A stretch of DNA of 44,341 nt from an uncultured Oscillospiraceae bacterium. Lineage in GTDB: Bacteria > Bacillota > Clostridia > Oscillospirales > Acutalibacteraceae. How positions within the stretch are numbered: the stretch's first letter is position 1; every line of letters starts with the position of its first letter. The notes beneath the pieces were generated by a model that searched no databases, had not been told where the DNA came from, and saw only the letters and a list, made by a program, of their open reading frames with translations. Positions 32,843 to 41,277 of the stretch are shown here, piece after piece. The position numbers and the translations under genes were made by a program. The stretch lies in contig URNB01000006.1 in the NCBI GenBank assembly GCA_900549055.1, positions 1 through 44,341 on the forward strand, read 5' to 3'.

Positions 32843-32886
32843 AAAAAGAGGCTGTCGCAAGTGAAAAATCACAAGCGGCAGCCTCT
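32843..32886 (-). terminator. Convergent-region terminator
   Basis: AGAGGCTGTCGC (32847-32858) pairs with GCGGCAGCCTCT (32875-32886) with one G-U, extended by GTG/CAC. On the minus strand the arm runs into five T residues. On the plus strand it lies 58 bases past the hydrolase stop without a T-run. Confidence 0.7.
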
Positions 32887-32994
32887 GACATTAAGCATTG
32901 TCGGAATCACAAATAATGCCTGTTTTATTCAATAATTTTTTAAAAATACCCGAAACTCATACGATGCTTTCCTCAAATCTTCTGATTTGAATAA

Positions 32995-33012
32995 TTAAAA
33001 AACCCGCGGGTT
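32995..33012 (-). terminator. Terminator of the DUF6062 gene
   Basis: The palindrome AACCCGCGGGTT (33001-33012) is followed on the minus strand by a T-run (GGGTTTTTTAATT), nine bases after the stop at 33021. The stem is short. Confidence 0.55.
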
Positions 33013-33020
33013 ATTCTAAA

Positions 33021-33716
33021 TCAGTACACATCATATATTCTTCCGTTTAAGAATGCGACCGTGCGTTCCACCGCGTCACGGCTGTTCCCCCAATCGGTCT
33101 CGCCGTCACGACTGCGGTAATCGTACATTGTGCAGTATTTTGACAAATCGTCATAAAGCGATTTTGAGTATTCGCCGGTTATGCGGTTAAGGTTTTCGGA
33201 AAATTCCGAATAATACGATTTCATATTCCGTTTTGAAGCTCCGCCGAGCAGCCGTTCATAATGCGGCAGGCAAAACATACTTTGCGAATTGAACATATCG
33301 CGAAAATCCTTCTCGGTTTCGTAACAGCGGTAAACGGTATCTATCATTCGGGAAAGCCCCCACTCTATTTTTGAACAGATAAAACAGGAATCGGTTATGT
33401 TTTTGGCATTTCCGGTCTTTTTACTGTCGGTATTGAAAAGCTTTTTCTTGAAAATTTCGCCGTTTATCTCGTTAATGTGGGTTTGCAGCATAAGCGCTAA
33501 TTGCAGCCGCCCCCTGCGCGACATCATATTGTTATAGTGGTGCTCACAAAAGCCGGTTTTATTTGTCTCAATTCTTACATCGGGCTCCATCATGGCGTCG
33601 CCTAAAATATAATCGGTCATTCTTTCCTCAATGGTGTCGCGCATACGGCATATAGGACAGCCGTCGTTATGCTCGAAAACCTCGCTTACCGGAATGGTGC
33701 AAATATCGTCTCTCAT
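33021..33716 (-). CDS. DUF6062-family protein with two CxxC/CxxHY-type metal motifs
   Basis: This 231-residue soluble protein is built from two similar halves: CPICRM (about 19-24) with FCEHHY (about 57-62), and CFICSK (about 111-116) with FCLPHY (about 148-153). The paired Cys/His motifs suggest two zinc or other metal sites. I recognise the family as DUF6062; no function is known to me. AGGAG lies upstream of the ATG at 33716, and a terminator follows the stop. It is divergent from the DNA glycosylase gene with 67 bases between starts. Confidence 0.75.
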   Translation of the reverse strand: MRDDICTIPVSEVFEHNDGCPICRMRDTIEERMTDYILGDAMMEPDVRIETNKTGFCEHHYNNMMSRRGRLQLALMLQTHINEINGEIFKKKLFNTDSKKTGNAKNITDSCFICSKIEWGLSRMIDTVYRCYETEKDFRDMFNSQSMFCLPHYERLLGGASKRNMKSYYSEFSENLNRITGEYSKSLYDDLSKYCTMYDYRSRDGETDWGNSRDAVERTVAFLNGRIYDVY

Positions 33717-33738
33717 AATTTTTTCTCCTGTTTTTTTA

Positions 33739-33767
33739 TTGATATTATTGTCGAAAAAGAGTATAAT
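33739..33767 (+). promoter_or_regulatory. Promoter of the DNA glycosylase gene, near-leaderless
   Basis: TTGATA (33739-33744), a 17-base spacer and perfect TATAAT (33762-33767). The expected start near 33774 is only about 10 bases before ATG 33784, and no clear ribosome site lies in between. Confidence 0.75.
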
Positions 33768-33783
33768 CTATTTCGGTGATTAT

Positions 33784-34617
33784 ATGTTTACTGTAAAGTA
33801 TGAAAATAACAATGCTTACATAACCGTGCCGGACGGTATTGACCTACCGCACACGCTTGACTGCGGCCAGGCTTTCCGCTGGGAGGAAAAGGGAAACGGT
33901 GTATGGCACGGCACAGCCTACGGGAAATACTTAGAGCTTTGCAAAGAGGCAGACGGCACACTGGTGCTTTTTAACACGACCGAACACGACTTTGAAAGCA
34001 TATGGCGAAAGTATTTTGACCTTGACAGAGATTACGGCGCGGTAAATAAAAATTTAAGTAAAAACGAGATACTGAAAAGCGCGGCGGAGTATTCCTTCGG
34101 CATAAGAATTTTAAACCAAGAGCCGTGGGAGACGCTTTGCTCCTTTATAATATCCCAAAACAACAACATAAAGCGCATTAAGGGCATTATAAGCCGCCTG
34201 TGCGATAATTTCGGCGAGGATAAGGGTGGGTACCGCGCTTTCCCCACCGCCGAAAGAATAGCGGCGTGTTCGCTTGAGGATTTAGAGGTGCTGCGCAGCG
34301 GTTTCAGAGCGAAATATATACTTGACGCGGCGCAGAAAATATCGTCGGGTGAAATTGACCTTGAAAAGCTTAAAACAGTATCGACCGACGAAGCCCGCGA
34401 CGAGCTTATGAAAATAAAGGGTGTAGGGCCTAAGGTTGCCGATTGCGCGCTGCTTTTCTCGCTCTGCCATATTGACGCATTCCCCAAGGATGTTTGGATA
34501 AAGCGCGCAATGCAGACGCTTTTCGGGGGCGAGCTGCCCGATGAAGCCAAGCCCTACGCGGGTATTGCGCAGCAGTATATATTCTTCTACGCCCGCGAGA
34601 CTAAATTGTCGGTTTAA
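33784..34617 (+). CDS. 8-oxoguanine DNA glycosylase/AP lyase, OGG1 type
   Basis: This base-excision repair enzyme removes oxidised guanine. The 277-residue product has the OGG N-terminal domain (about 1-115, LDCGQAFRWEE) and an HhH-GPD domain (about 115-270, SFIISQNNNIKRI). The hairpin GVGPKVADC carries the catalytic Lys (near 220), and the general-base Asp lies in FPKDVWIKR (near 240), matching Lys249/Asp268 of human OGG1. ATG 33784 is chosen because the promoter lies just upstream; the longer reading from 33631 runs through the promoter and into the antisense of DUF6062. The stop overlaps that of the convergent PP-loop gene by three bases. Confidence 0.9.
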   Translation: MFTVKYENNNAYITVPDGIDLPHTLDCGQAFRWEEKGNGVWHGTAYGKYLELCKEADGTLVLFNTTEHDFESIWRKYFDLDRDYGAVNKNLSKNEILKSAAEYSFGIRILNQEPWETLCSFIISQNNNIKRIKGIISRLCDNFGEDKGGYRAFPTAERIAACSLEDLEVLRSGFRAKYILDAAQKISSGEIDLEKLKTVSTDEARDELMKIKGVGPKVADCALLFSLCHIDAFPKDVWIKRAMQTLFGGELPDEAKPYAGIAQQYIFFYARETKLSV

Positions 34618-35447
34618 TAGTTTTCGGTAAAGCTGTGTAATGTGCCGGAATCGCGGTCGCGCCAGCCGGGTATGGTAGCCATATTTACGTTATGTATACT
34701 GCGGAAAATGTTATCATCCACATTCGGGTTTGCCTTTTTAATATCCTCTATAAGCGCCTTTATTTCCTTGCGCTTTGAAAGCCCCTCGTTGTGGGCGCTG
34801 TTTTCGGTAAACCTGCAGGCGCATTGCAGAAATTTAAGTCCGTTGTAATTTGAAAAAGCGATAATGTCCTTTTCCTTTACCTTATAAAGCGGGCGTATAA
34901 GCTCCATACCATCAAAATTGGTGCTGTGCAATTTCGGCGGCATGGTTTTTATTTCGGATGAATACATCATACTCATAAGCACCGTTTCAATAACATCGTT
35001 GAAATGGTGACCGAGCGCTATTTTGTTGCAGCCGAGCTCCTTTGCCTTACTGTAAAGGCAGCCGCGCCTCATTCTGGCGCAAAGGTAGCAGGGCGAGCCG
35101 CCCGCACGCTCGGTGACAGAGAAAATATCGCTTTCAAAAATATATATCGGTATATCCATCAATTTCGCGTTGTGCTCTATAAGCGCTCGGTTTTCGGCGT
35201 TGTAGCCGGGGTCCATTACAATATACTCTGCTTCAAAGGGTATTTCGCTATGGCGCTGTAACTGCTGTATACATTTTGCAAGCAGCATTGAATCCTTTCC
35301 GCCCGAAATACAAACGGCTATTTTATCGCCGGGGGCAATAAGCTCGTATTCCTTTACCGCACCTATAAAATTATTCCATATCGTCTTGCGGAATTTTTTG
35401 ATTATGCTCCGCTCAATTTCGGTATGCTTTTCAAGTGTTTTTCCCAT
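34614..35447 (-). CDS. TtcA-like PP-loop ATPase, probable tRNA thiolation enzyme
   Basis: The 277-residue cytoplasmic protein has the ATP-pyrophosphatase loop SGGKDS (about 49-54), a CYLC-RMRRG motif (about 119-128), the GHHFNDVIET segment and a later CAC pair (near 209-211). TtcA proteins use an Fe-S cluster on such cysteines to form 2-thiocytidine in tRNA; this branch lacks the standard second CxxC, so the target may differ. The gene starts directly after the UvrC stop (TAA-ATG), with GAGGAA inside the end of uvrC, so the two are coupled. Confidence 0.82.
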   Translation of the reverse strand: MGKTLEKHTEIERSIIKKFRKTIWNNFIGAVKEYELIAPGDKIAVCISGGKDSMLLAKCIQQLQRHSEIPFEAEYIVMDPGYNAENRALIEHNAKLMDIPIYIFESDIFSVTERAGGSPCYLCARMRRGCLYSKAKELGCNKIALGHHFNDVIETVLMSMMYSSEIKTMPPKLHSTNFDGMELIRPLYKVKEKDIIAFSNYNGLKFLQCACRFTENSAHNEGLSKRKEIKALIEDIKKANPNVDDNIFRSIHNVNMATIPGWRDRDSGTLHSFTENY

Positions 35448-37280
35448 TTATAATTCCTCATGAAAATGTTTATACACGGCGTCCGCCGCCGCTTTGGTCA
35501 TTCCGGGCGCTGCCGCCAATTCATCAACCGCAGCCGATTTTATCGCCTTAACCGTTTTAAAGTGCTTAAGCAGTGCCGCGGCGCGGGCTTTGCCTATTCC
35601 ATCAATTTCGGTAAGCTCACTTGACAGCATACTTTTACTTCTCCTTTGCTTATGGTAGCCTATCGCAAAGCGGTGAACCTCATCCTGTATGCCTGTAATA
35701 AAGGTAAACGCCGCACGGTTTGATTTAATGCTTATATCCCCGCCCTCGGCGGCTATGGCGCGGGTGCGGTGCTTTGAGTCCTTTACCATACCGAAAAGCG
35801 GAACGGTTATTCCGTGCTTTTCAAGCACAGGGCGCACGGCGGACATTTGTCCTGAACCGCCGTCAAGCAATATTAAATCGGGCAATACCGTAAAGCCCTC
35901 GTCCTCGCCCTTTTCGTACTCGGTAAATCGGCGGTCAAGCACCTCCGCCATAGAGCGAAAATCATCCTGACCCAAAAAGCTTTTTATTTTAAAGCGTTTA
36001 TATGCGGGCCTAAAGGGTCTTCCGTCCTTATATACTATCATTCCGGCAACATTTTCGCTGCCCGCCGTGTTTGAAATATCGTAAGCTTCAATATACCGCG
36101 GCGCAGAGGGCAGCCCCAAAAGACGCGCCAGTTCATCTAATACCGACATTTCGCGCCCCGTTCTTTCCGCTTTTTGCGAGAGCGTTTCAGCCGCGTTATT
36201 AAGGCACATATCAAGCAGCGCCTTTTGCTCGCCGAGCTTCGGGTTTATAAAGCTCACACTATGTCCCGATTTTTCGGCAAGCCAGCGCTCGGGAGCGGAA
36301 AAGTCCGCCGAAGAATCTATTAACACGCGCGAGGGTATATCTTCCTTTTCAAGATAGTAACGCTGCAAAAATTCCTCATAAAGGCTTTCCCTGTCGGATA
36401 TTCCGTCGAATAAAAACACCTGCTTATCGCAAAGGCGGTAGTTTCTGAAAATGAAAACGCTTACCGCCGCAGTCTCGCCGAGCAGGGCGGACGCGATAAC
36501 ATCCTCACTTTTATAGGTCGCGCGAACCACCTTTTGCTTTTCCCTTATCCGTTTCATGGCGTTTATTCGGTCGCGCAGCTTTGCAGCCGTTTCAAAATCC
36601 AGCCTTTCGGCGGCGGCAAGCATTTTTTTGTTTAATTCCGCCTCGGTTTCACTGTCCGCTCCGCCGTGCTTTATAAAATCCACCGCGGCGTTTACGTTTT
36701 CAAGGTAATTATCAAGGCTTATTTTTCCGCGGCAGGGCGCGTCGCATATGCCGATATGGTAATTAAGGCAGGGCTTTGAGGGTTTATCAAAGCTCCTGCT
36801 GCAATCGGGCAGTTTAAAAATTTTTCGCGCCTCGTCCACCGTTTCTTTAACCACATAAAGCGATGAATAAGGCCCTATATACTCCCCTTTTTTATCGGTT
36901 GCGCGCGAAAAGGTTATCTTTTTCCATTTATCGTTTGTTATTTTAACATAGGAGTAGCCCTTATCGTCCTTTAAAAGTATGTTGTATTTCGGCTGATTCT
37001 GCTTTATAAGCGAGTTTTCGAGAATAAGCGCTTCAAACTCGCTGTCGCACACAATATATTCAAAGTGATCGACATTGGAAACCATTTTGCGCACCTTTGC
37101 GGTGTGCCCCGAGCCGCCGCCGAAATACTGCGTAACGCGGTTTTTAAGCGCCTTTGCCTTGCCGATGTATATGATTTCATCGTTCTTATTTTTCATTATA
37201 TAAACGCCCGGCAGCAGCGGCAGCCGATTAGCGCGTTTTTTCAGCCGCGAAAGTCTTGAAATATCGTCACGGTCGTCCAT
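35448..37280 (-). CDS. uvrC: Excinuclease ABC subunit C
   Basis: UvrC makes both incisions in nucleotide excision repair. The 610-residue product has the GIY-YIG domain (about 17-95, GVYIMKN and IYIGKA), the UVR motif (about 205-235, AAERLDFETAAKLRDRI), the RNase H-like 5' nuclease (about 380-530, EAYDISN, LILLDGGSGQ, KDSKHRT) and C-terminal helix-hairpin-helix repeats (about 555-605). ATG 37280 has GGAGG seven bases upstream and starts MDDRDD; longer readings to 37391 lack a ribosome site and run into the divergent lipoprotein gene. It is co-transcribed with the TtcA-like gene. Confidence 0.96.
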   Translation of the reverse strand: MDDRDDISRLSRLKKRANRLPLLPGVYIMKNKNDEIIYIGKAKALKNRVTQYFGGGSGHTAKVRKMVSNVDHFEYIVCDSEFEALILENSLIKQNQPKYNILLKDDKGYSYVKITNDKWKKITFSRATDKKGEYIGPYSSLYVVKETVDEARKIFKLPDCSRSFDKPSKPCLNYHIGICDAPCRGKISLDNYLENVNAAVDFIKHGGADSETEAELNKKMLAAAERLDFETAAKLRDRINAMKRIREKQKVVRATYKSEDVIASALLGETAAVSVFIFRNYRLCDKQVFLFDGISDRESLYEEFLQRYYLEKEDIPSRVLIDSSADFSAPERWLAEKSGHSVSFINPKLGEQKALLDMCLNNAAETLSQKAERTGREMSVLDELARLLGLPSAPRYIEAYDISNTAGSENVAGMIVYKDGRPFRPAYKRFKIKSFLGQDDFRSMAEVLDRRFTEYEKGEDEGFTVLPDLILLDGGSGQMSAVRPVLEKHGITVPLFGMVKDSKHRTRAIAAEGGDISIKSNRAAFTFITGIQDEVHRFAIGYHKQRRSKSMLSSELTEIDGIGKARAAALLKHFKTVKAIKSAAVDELAAAPGMTKAAADAVYKHFHEEL

Positions 37281-37317
37281 TAAAAGCCTCCGTAAAAAAA
37301 TTAAGGGAAGTTTGCTT

Positions 37318-37692
37318 ATGAAAAGAAAATTACTTGCACTGCTTATTATACCCGTTATTCTTTGCGGGTGCAGCGGATCCGTTGCCGACAATGCCGAATC
37401 ACACGCACAGATAACCGTAAATTACCCAAGTGACGATACCGTAAACGGCTACCGCCCGGGCGGCAGCGGCTCTATGCCCGATGAAATACCCGCCGACAGC
37501 ACTGTGCCCGCAAAGCCCAAGCCCAACGAAACCGCGCCTACGGCGTACATAGGAAATTCAAATTCCAAAAAGTTCCATACGCCGGACTGCTTGTATGCCA
37601 AAAAGCTGAAGGATGAAAACCGCGTTTCCTTTAAAAGCCGCGAGGAAGCGGTGAGCGAGGGGTATGCTCCCTGCGGGAAGTGCAAGCCGTAA
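37318..37692 (+). CDS. Small lipoprotein with Ada-like metal-binding C-terminus
   Basis: The 124-residue protein has the lipobox ILCGC (Cys18), a Pro-rich linker (about 40-78) and a compact C-terminal domain: FHTPDCLYAKKL, then GYAPCGKCKP. This His/Cys pattern resembles the zinc site at the start of Ada and in some nuclease-linked lipoproteins. The function is unknown; no nuclease domain is fused here. ATG 37318 is preceded by AAGGGAAG. The start is only 37 bases from the divergent uvrC start. Confidence 0.75.
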   Translation: MKRKLLALLIIPVILCGCSGSVADNAESHAQITVNYPSDDTVNGYRPGGSGSMPDEIPADSTVPAKPKPNETAPTAYIGNSNSKKFHTPDCLYAKKLKDENRVSFKSREEAVSEGYAPCGKCKP

Positions 37693-37702
37693 TATAATGC
37701 AG

Positions 37703-37727
37703 AATTCGGAATTCGGAATGCGGAATT
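37703..37727. repeat. Short 7-base tandem repeat
   Basis: AATTCGG, AATTCGG, AATGCGG and AATT follow one another in the 40-base gap between the convergent lipoprotein and DAHP synthase genes. The unit includes two GAATTC palindromes. No clear terminator is present in the gap. Confidence 0.7.
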
Positions 37728-37732
37728 AAAAA

Positions 37733-38764
37733 TCAGTGCAGCTTATCCGCTATCATATAAATAAGCTTTTCGGATTTTTCCCACCCGAGGCAGGGGTCGG
37801 TTATGGATTTACCGTAAATATGCTCGCCTATTTTCTGCGCGCCGTCCTCAATGTAGCTTTCTATCATAAGCCCCTTAACCATTGAGCGTATATCCTTATT
37901 GTGGTTGCAGCTGTAAACTACGTCCTTTGCAATTCTTATCTGCTCTAAATACTGTTTGCCCGAGTTCGCATGGTTGGTATCAACTATTGCGGCAGGGTTT
38001 ACAAGGGATGTTTCGGCATACAGCTCGTGCAGCTTTACAAGGTCTTCGTAATGATAATTGGAAACATTTTTGCCCGCAAAATCAATGTATCCGCGCAAAA
38101 TGGAATGTGCGTAGGGGTTGCCCTCGCTTACAACCTCCCACCCACGGTATATAAAGGTGTGACTGTGCTGCGCGGCGGTTATTGAGTTCATCATAATGCT
38201 AAGGTCTCCGCTTGTGGGGTTTTTCATGCCCACGGGTATATCGAGTCCGCTGGCGGTAAGCCTGTGCTGCTGGTTTTCGACCGAGCGCGCGCCTATTGCA
38301 ACATAGGAAAGCAGGTCGGATAAATAACGGTGGTTATCGGGGTAGAGCATTTCGTCCGCGCAGGAAAAGCCGTAATCGTGCAGCGCCGCCATATGTAAAT
38401 CTCTTATCGCGACAATGCCTTTTAGCATATCGGGCGTTTCATCGGGATTCGGCTGGTGAAGCATACCCTTGTAGCCGTCTCCCGTAGTGCGCGGCTTGTT
38501 GGTGTAAATGCGCGGCACTATAAGTATTTTGTCCTTTACTTCATCCTGCACCTTTTTAAGCCGTGAAATATAATCGAGCACAGGCTCGCGGCTGTCCGCC
38601 GAGCAGGGGCCTATTACCAAAATAAATTTATCGGATTTCCCCGCGAAAATATTTTTAAGCTCCCCGTCTCGCGCCGCCTTCACCGCCGCGTCCTGCTCGG
38701 ATACCGGGTAACGCTTTTTTATTTGCTGCGGTATTGGTAATTTTCTTAAAAATTTCATATTCAT
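37733..38764 (-). CDS. aroF: 3-deoxy-7-phosphoheptulonate (DAHP) synthase, AroF/G/H type
   Basis: This is the first step of aromatic biosynthesis, condensing PEP and erythrose-4-phosphate. The 343-residue product is the type I-alpha form: GPCSAD near 53-58, KPRTTGDGYKG near 89-99, CADEMLYP, GARSVENQQHR near 157-167, and GMKNPTSGD. It has standard length, with no fused chorismate mutase. ATG 38764 is nine bases after GGGG and 13 bases from the tyrA stop. It is the last gene of the aro operon and, being at the start of the pathway, likely feedback-controlled as a protein. Confidence 0.95.
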   Translation of the reverse strand: MNMKFLRKLPIPQQIKKRYPVSEQDAAVKAARDGELKNIFAGKSDKFILVIGPCSADSREPVLDYISRLKKVQDEVKDKILIVPRIYTNKPRTTGDGYKGMLHQPNPDETPDMLKGIVAIRDLHMAALHDYGFSCADEMLYPDNHRYLSDLLSYVAIGARSVENQQHRLTASGLDIPVGMKNPTSGDLSIMMNSITAAQHSHTFIYRGWEVVSEGNPYAHSILRGYIDFAGKNVSNYHYEDLVKLHELYAETSLVNPAAIVDTNHANSGKQYLEQIRIAKDVVYSCNHNKDIRSMVKGLMIESYIEDGAQKIGEHIYGKSITDPCLGWEKSEKLIYMIADKLH

Positions 38765-38777
38765 AGTCTTTTTCCCC

Positions 38778-39638
38778 TTATAAATGCTTGTTAAAACGTT
38801 TTCTGCGCTCGGTGGATAGGCGCATCATTTCGCGTATTCCGTCTCGGTCGCCCGTTTCTATTTTTTCGTAAAGCGTCTCAAAGCTTTGCTTAAAGCTGCG
38901 CATTTCGGCAAGCAGCATATCTTTGTTATCCAAAAACAGCTCGCTCCACATTTCATCGTTTATTCTTGCGATTCGCGTTAAATCGCGGAAGGAGTCACCC
39001 GTATAATATTCAAGGTCGGGCGTGTTGTTGCAGCACATCAGCGTTACCGCTATACAGTGGGTAAGCTGGGAAAGAAAGGCTATCATTTCGTCATGCTTTT
39101 CAACTGACAGCTCCGCTACGCGGTGAAATCCCAGTTTTTCGCCCAAATCGCGGCAAAGCTCTATTGCACCTGCGGTGTTTTTCTCTGTGGGAACCACTAT
39201 GTAGTTAGCGCCCTTAAAAATGCCCGAATCGCTGTTTTCAACCCCGCACACCTCGCGCCCCGCCATGGGGTGCGCGGCTATGAACTCTACATCGGGGCGC
39301 AGCATTTCCTGAATTTTATAAACAATGCAGCCCTTAACGCCCGTAACATCGGTTATGACCGCTCCCGATTTTAATAAATGCTGATTTTTTTCTATCCATT
39401 TGGTGAAAACATGGGGGTAAAGCGCGAATATAACCAAATCTGCGGCGGAAATAATGCTTTCTTCAAGCTTTGTTGTGCCATATTTTATTATACCTTTTTT
39501 TAGGGCGAAATCAACCGACGATTGCTCTTTGGTTACGGCGTTCACGGTATATCCCGCGTTTGTAAGCGCCTCGGCGTAGCTGCCGCCAAGTAACCCTAAA
39601 CCTACTATTAAAATATTTGTATTCTTACTTAACTTCAT
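38778..39638 (-). CDS. tyrA: Prephenate dehydrogenase
   Basis: It converts prephenate to 4-hydroxyphenylpyruvate for tyrosine. The 286-residue protein has an NAD-binding GLGLLGGSYA (about 13-22), DVTGVKG (about 97-103), HPMAGRE (about 121-127), and a helical C-terminal dimerisation domain including LSQLTHCIA. No ACT domain is present, so tyrosine feedback through ACT is not expected. The start overlaps the end of aroA by four bases (ATGA). Confidence 0.95.
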   Translation of the reverse strand: MKLSKNTNILIVGLGLLGGSYAEALTNAGYTVNAVTKEQSSVDFALKKGIIKYGTTKLEESIISAADLVIFALYPHVFTKWIEKNQHLLKSGAVITDVTGVKGCIVYKIQEMLRPDVEFIAAHPMAGREVCGVENSDSGIFKGANYIVVPTEKNTAGAIELCRDLGEKLGFHRVAELSVEKHDEMIAFLSQLTHCIAVTLMCCNNTPDLEYYTGDSFRDLTRIARINDEMWSELFLDNKDMLLAEMRSFKQSFETLYEKIETGDRDGIREMMRLSTERRKRFNKHL

Positions 39639-40840
39639 TTTTCTTCAACCTTTATGCCGAGGGAAGCAAGCCTACGGAAATAATCGGGAAAACTTTTGTT
39701 TACCGCCTCTGCTCCGTAAATGCTGCCGCCCGTTATACTGCAGAGCAGAGACAGCGCCATTACTATTCTGTGGTCGTTATGTGCAGACAGCGGCAGCTCG
39801 GGCGTTTTCAGCATACGCGGATGCACCGTTATCTCGTTATCCCAGACCTCTGTGCTGCAGCCGAATTTGGCAAGCTCCTCCGCCATTGCTCTTCCGCGGT
39901 CGCTTTCCTTTATTTTAAGGCGGTGGGTGCCTATTAGCTTTACGCCGTTGTTTGCCGCCGCCACCGCCATTAAGACAGGCGCTAAATCGGGGCAATCGGA
40001 AATATCTATTTCGGGGCAGCCGCGCACCAGTTTTCCGAAAAGCCTTCTGTAAACCGCGTCGCCCTGGCAGGTATCCTTTTTAAGCCCTGCAACCGCCACA
40101 TTGCCGCCTACCGAGTTGAACGCCTCAAAAAATGCGGCATTGGAGTAATCCCCCTCAACGCGCAGCGTGCGCGGCTTGTAGGTCTGATTGCCCTTTATAA
40201 ATATGGTTCGCTCATCGGTTCGGCTGATCCTAATACCGAAATCAGCAAGCGCCTTTACCGTCATACCGAGATATGAGCCGCTCTCTATCGCGCCGGTTAT
40301 ATCAATTATGCTGTCATCGGGAAGCAGCGGCAAAGCGAACATCAGCCCCGATATAAACTGGCTTGAAACATCACCCCTTACGGAATATTTACCCGGCGTC
40401 AGCCTGCCGCATACCGTAACGCTTTCCTTATCTTCCTTAAATTCAATGCCTTGCGATAAGCACATATCCTTATAAACCGCAAGCGAACGGCTCATAAGCC
40501 TTTGAGTACCTTTAAGGGTGATCTTTTGCCCGAAGAGAAGACAAAGCGGAATTAAAAACCTTAACGTACTGCCCGATTCATTGCAGAAAAGCTCTGCGCA
40601 CTTAACAGCTTTATCGGGCGATATTCCGCCTATTTTAACCGTGCTGCCGTCAATTTCATATTCGGCGCCCAATGCGCCAAGGCAATTAAGAGTTGCCTTA
40701 ATATCCTCTGAAAACGCAACGTTTTCTATAACGCTGCCGAATGACAGCGCGCCGCAAATTAAATATCTGTGAGAAACGCTTTTTGAGGGCGGCGCCTCCA
40801 CCCTGCCGTATGCCGTTCCCTTTTCAATGGTTGCTATCAT
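39635..40840 (-). CDS. aroA: 3-phosphoshikimate 1-carboxyvinyltransferase (EPSP synthase)
   Basis: It transfers enolpyruvate from PEP to shikimate-3-phosphate. The 401-residue product has the PPSKSVSHRYLICGAL start (Lys/Ser/Arg of the active site), NESGSTLRFLIPL (about 86-98), GDVSSQFISGL near 157-167, the catalytic Asp region DCPDLAPVLM near 280-289, KESDRGRAMAEEL, and the C-terminal DHRIVMALSL. The second residue of the NESGST loop is Glu, as in class II or divergent Gram-positive forms; class I normally has NAGTA. Its start shares one base with the aroQ stop (TAATG). Confidence 0.95.
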   Translation of the reverse strand: MIATIEKGTAYGRVEAPPSKSVSHRYLICGALSFGSVIENVAFSEDIKATLNCLGALGAEYEIDGSTVKIGGISPDKAVKCAELFCNESGSTLRFLIPLCLLFGQKITLKGTQRLMSRSLAVYKDMCLSQGIEFKEDKESVTVCGRLTPGKYSVRGDVSSQFISGLMFALPLLPDDSIIDITGAIESGSYLGMTVKALADFGIRISRTDERTIFIKGNQTYKPRTLRVEGDYSNAAFFEAFNSVGGNVAVAGLKKDTCQGDAVYRRLFGKLVRGCPEIDISDCPDLAPVLMAVAAANNGVKLIGTHRLKIKESDRGRAMAEELAKFGCSTEVWDNEITVHPRMLKTPELPLSAHNDHRIVMALSLLCSITGGSIYGAEAVNKSFPDYFRRLASLGIKVEEK

Positions 40841-41277
40841 TATTTATCGCCGTATTCCTTAATTAAGTAATCTATTGCCTCGGTATATCCCGCAATACCA
40901 TGCCCGCATATTGTTTTAACGCAAGCCCTTCTTATATAGCTTATCTGCCTGAAATCCTCGCGCGAGGCAACATCCGAAATATGCACCTCAACCGTCGGTA
41001 TCGATACCGCCTTCAGAGCATCCAACAGCGCTATGCTTGTGTGCGTGTATGCGCCGGGGTTTATAACTATGCCGTCAAATATGCCGTAGGCTGCCTGAAT
41101 TTCATCCACAAGCGCGCCCTCGTGGTTGGACTGAAAAAGCTTTACCTCAATTCCCGCTTTTTCAGCGTGTTCTTTTACGTTATTGCACAGCGTTTCAAAG
41201 CTGTCGCTGCCGTAAATACCCGGCTCTCTTATTCCCAACATATTTATATTCGGCCCGTTAATTACAAGAATTTTCAT
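40840..41277 (-). CDS. aroQ: 3-dehydroquinate dehydratase, type II
   Basis: It forms 3-dehydroshikimate. The 145-residue product has the typical NGPNINMLGIREPGIYG start with Tyr near 24 as catalytic base, FQSNHEGALVDEIQ (about 49-62), NPGAYTHTSIALLDAL (about 74-89) and the EVHISD strand. The start overlaps the end of aroE/aroK by 20 bases, the largest overlap in the operon. Confidence 0.96.
   Translation of the reverse strand: MKILVINGPNINMLGIREPGIYGSDSFETLCNNVKEHAEKAGIEVKLFQSNHEGALVDEIQAAYGIFDGIVINPGAYTHTSIALLDALKAVSIPTVEVHISDVASREDFRQISYIRRACVKTICGHGIAGYTEAIDYLIKEYGDK

Noticed and set aside
35448..37391. UvrC start at 37391
   Set aside because: The extension has no ribosome site and overlaps the lipoprotein gene; GGAGG marks ATG 37280.
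37703..37727. CRISPR-like or VNTR array
   Set aside because: Only three and a half 7-base units without spacers; too short to be more than a local tandem repeat.
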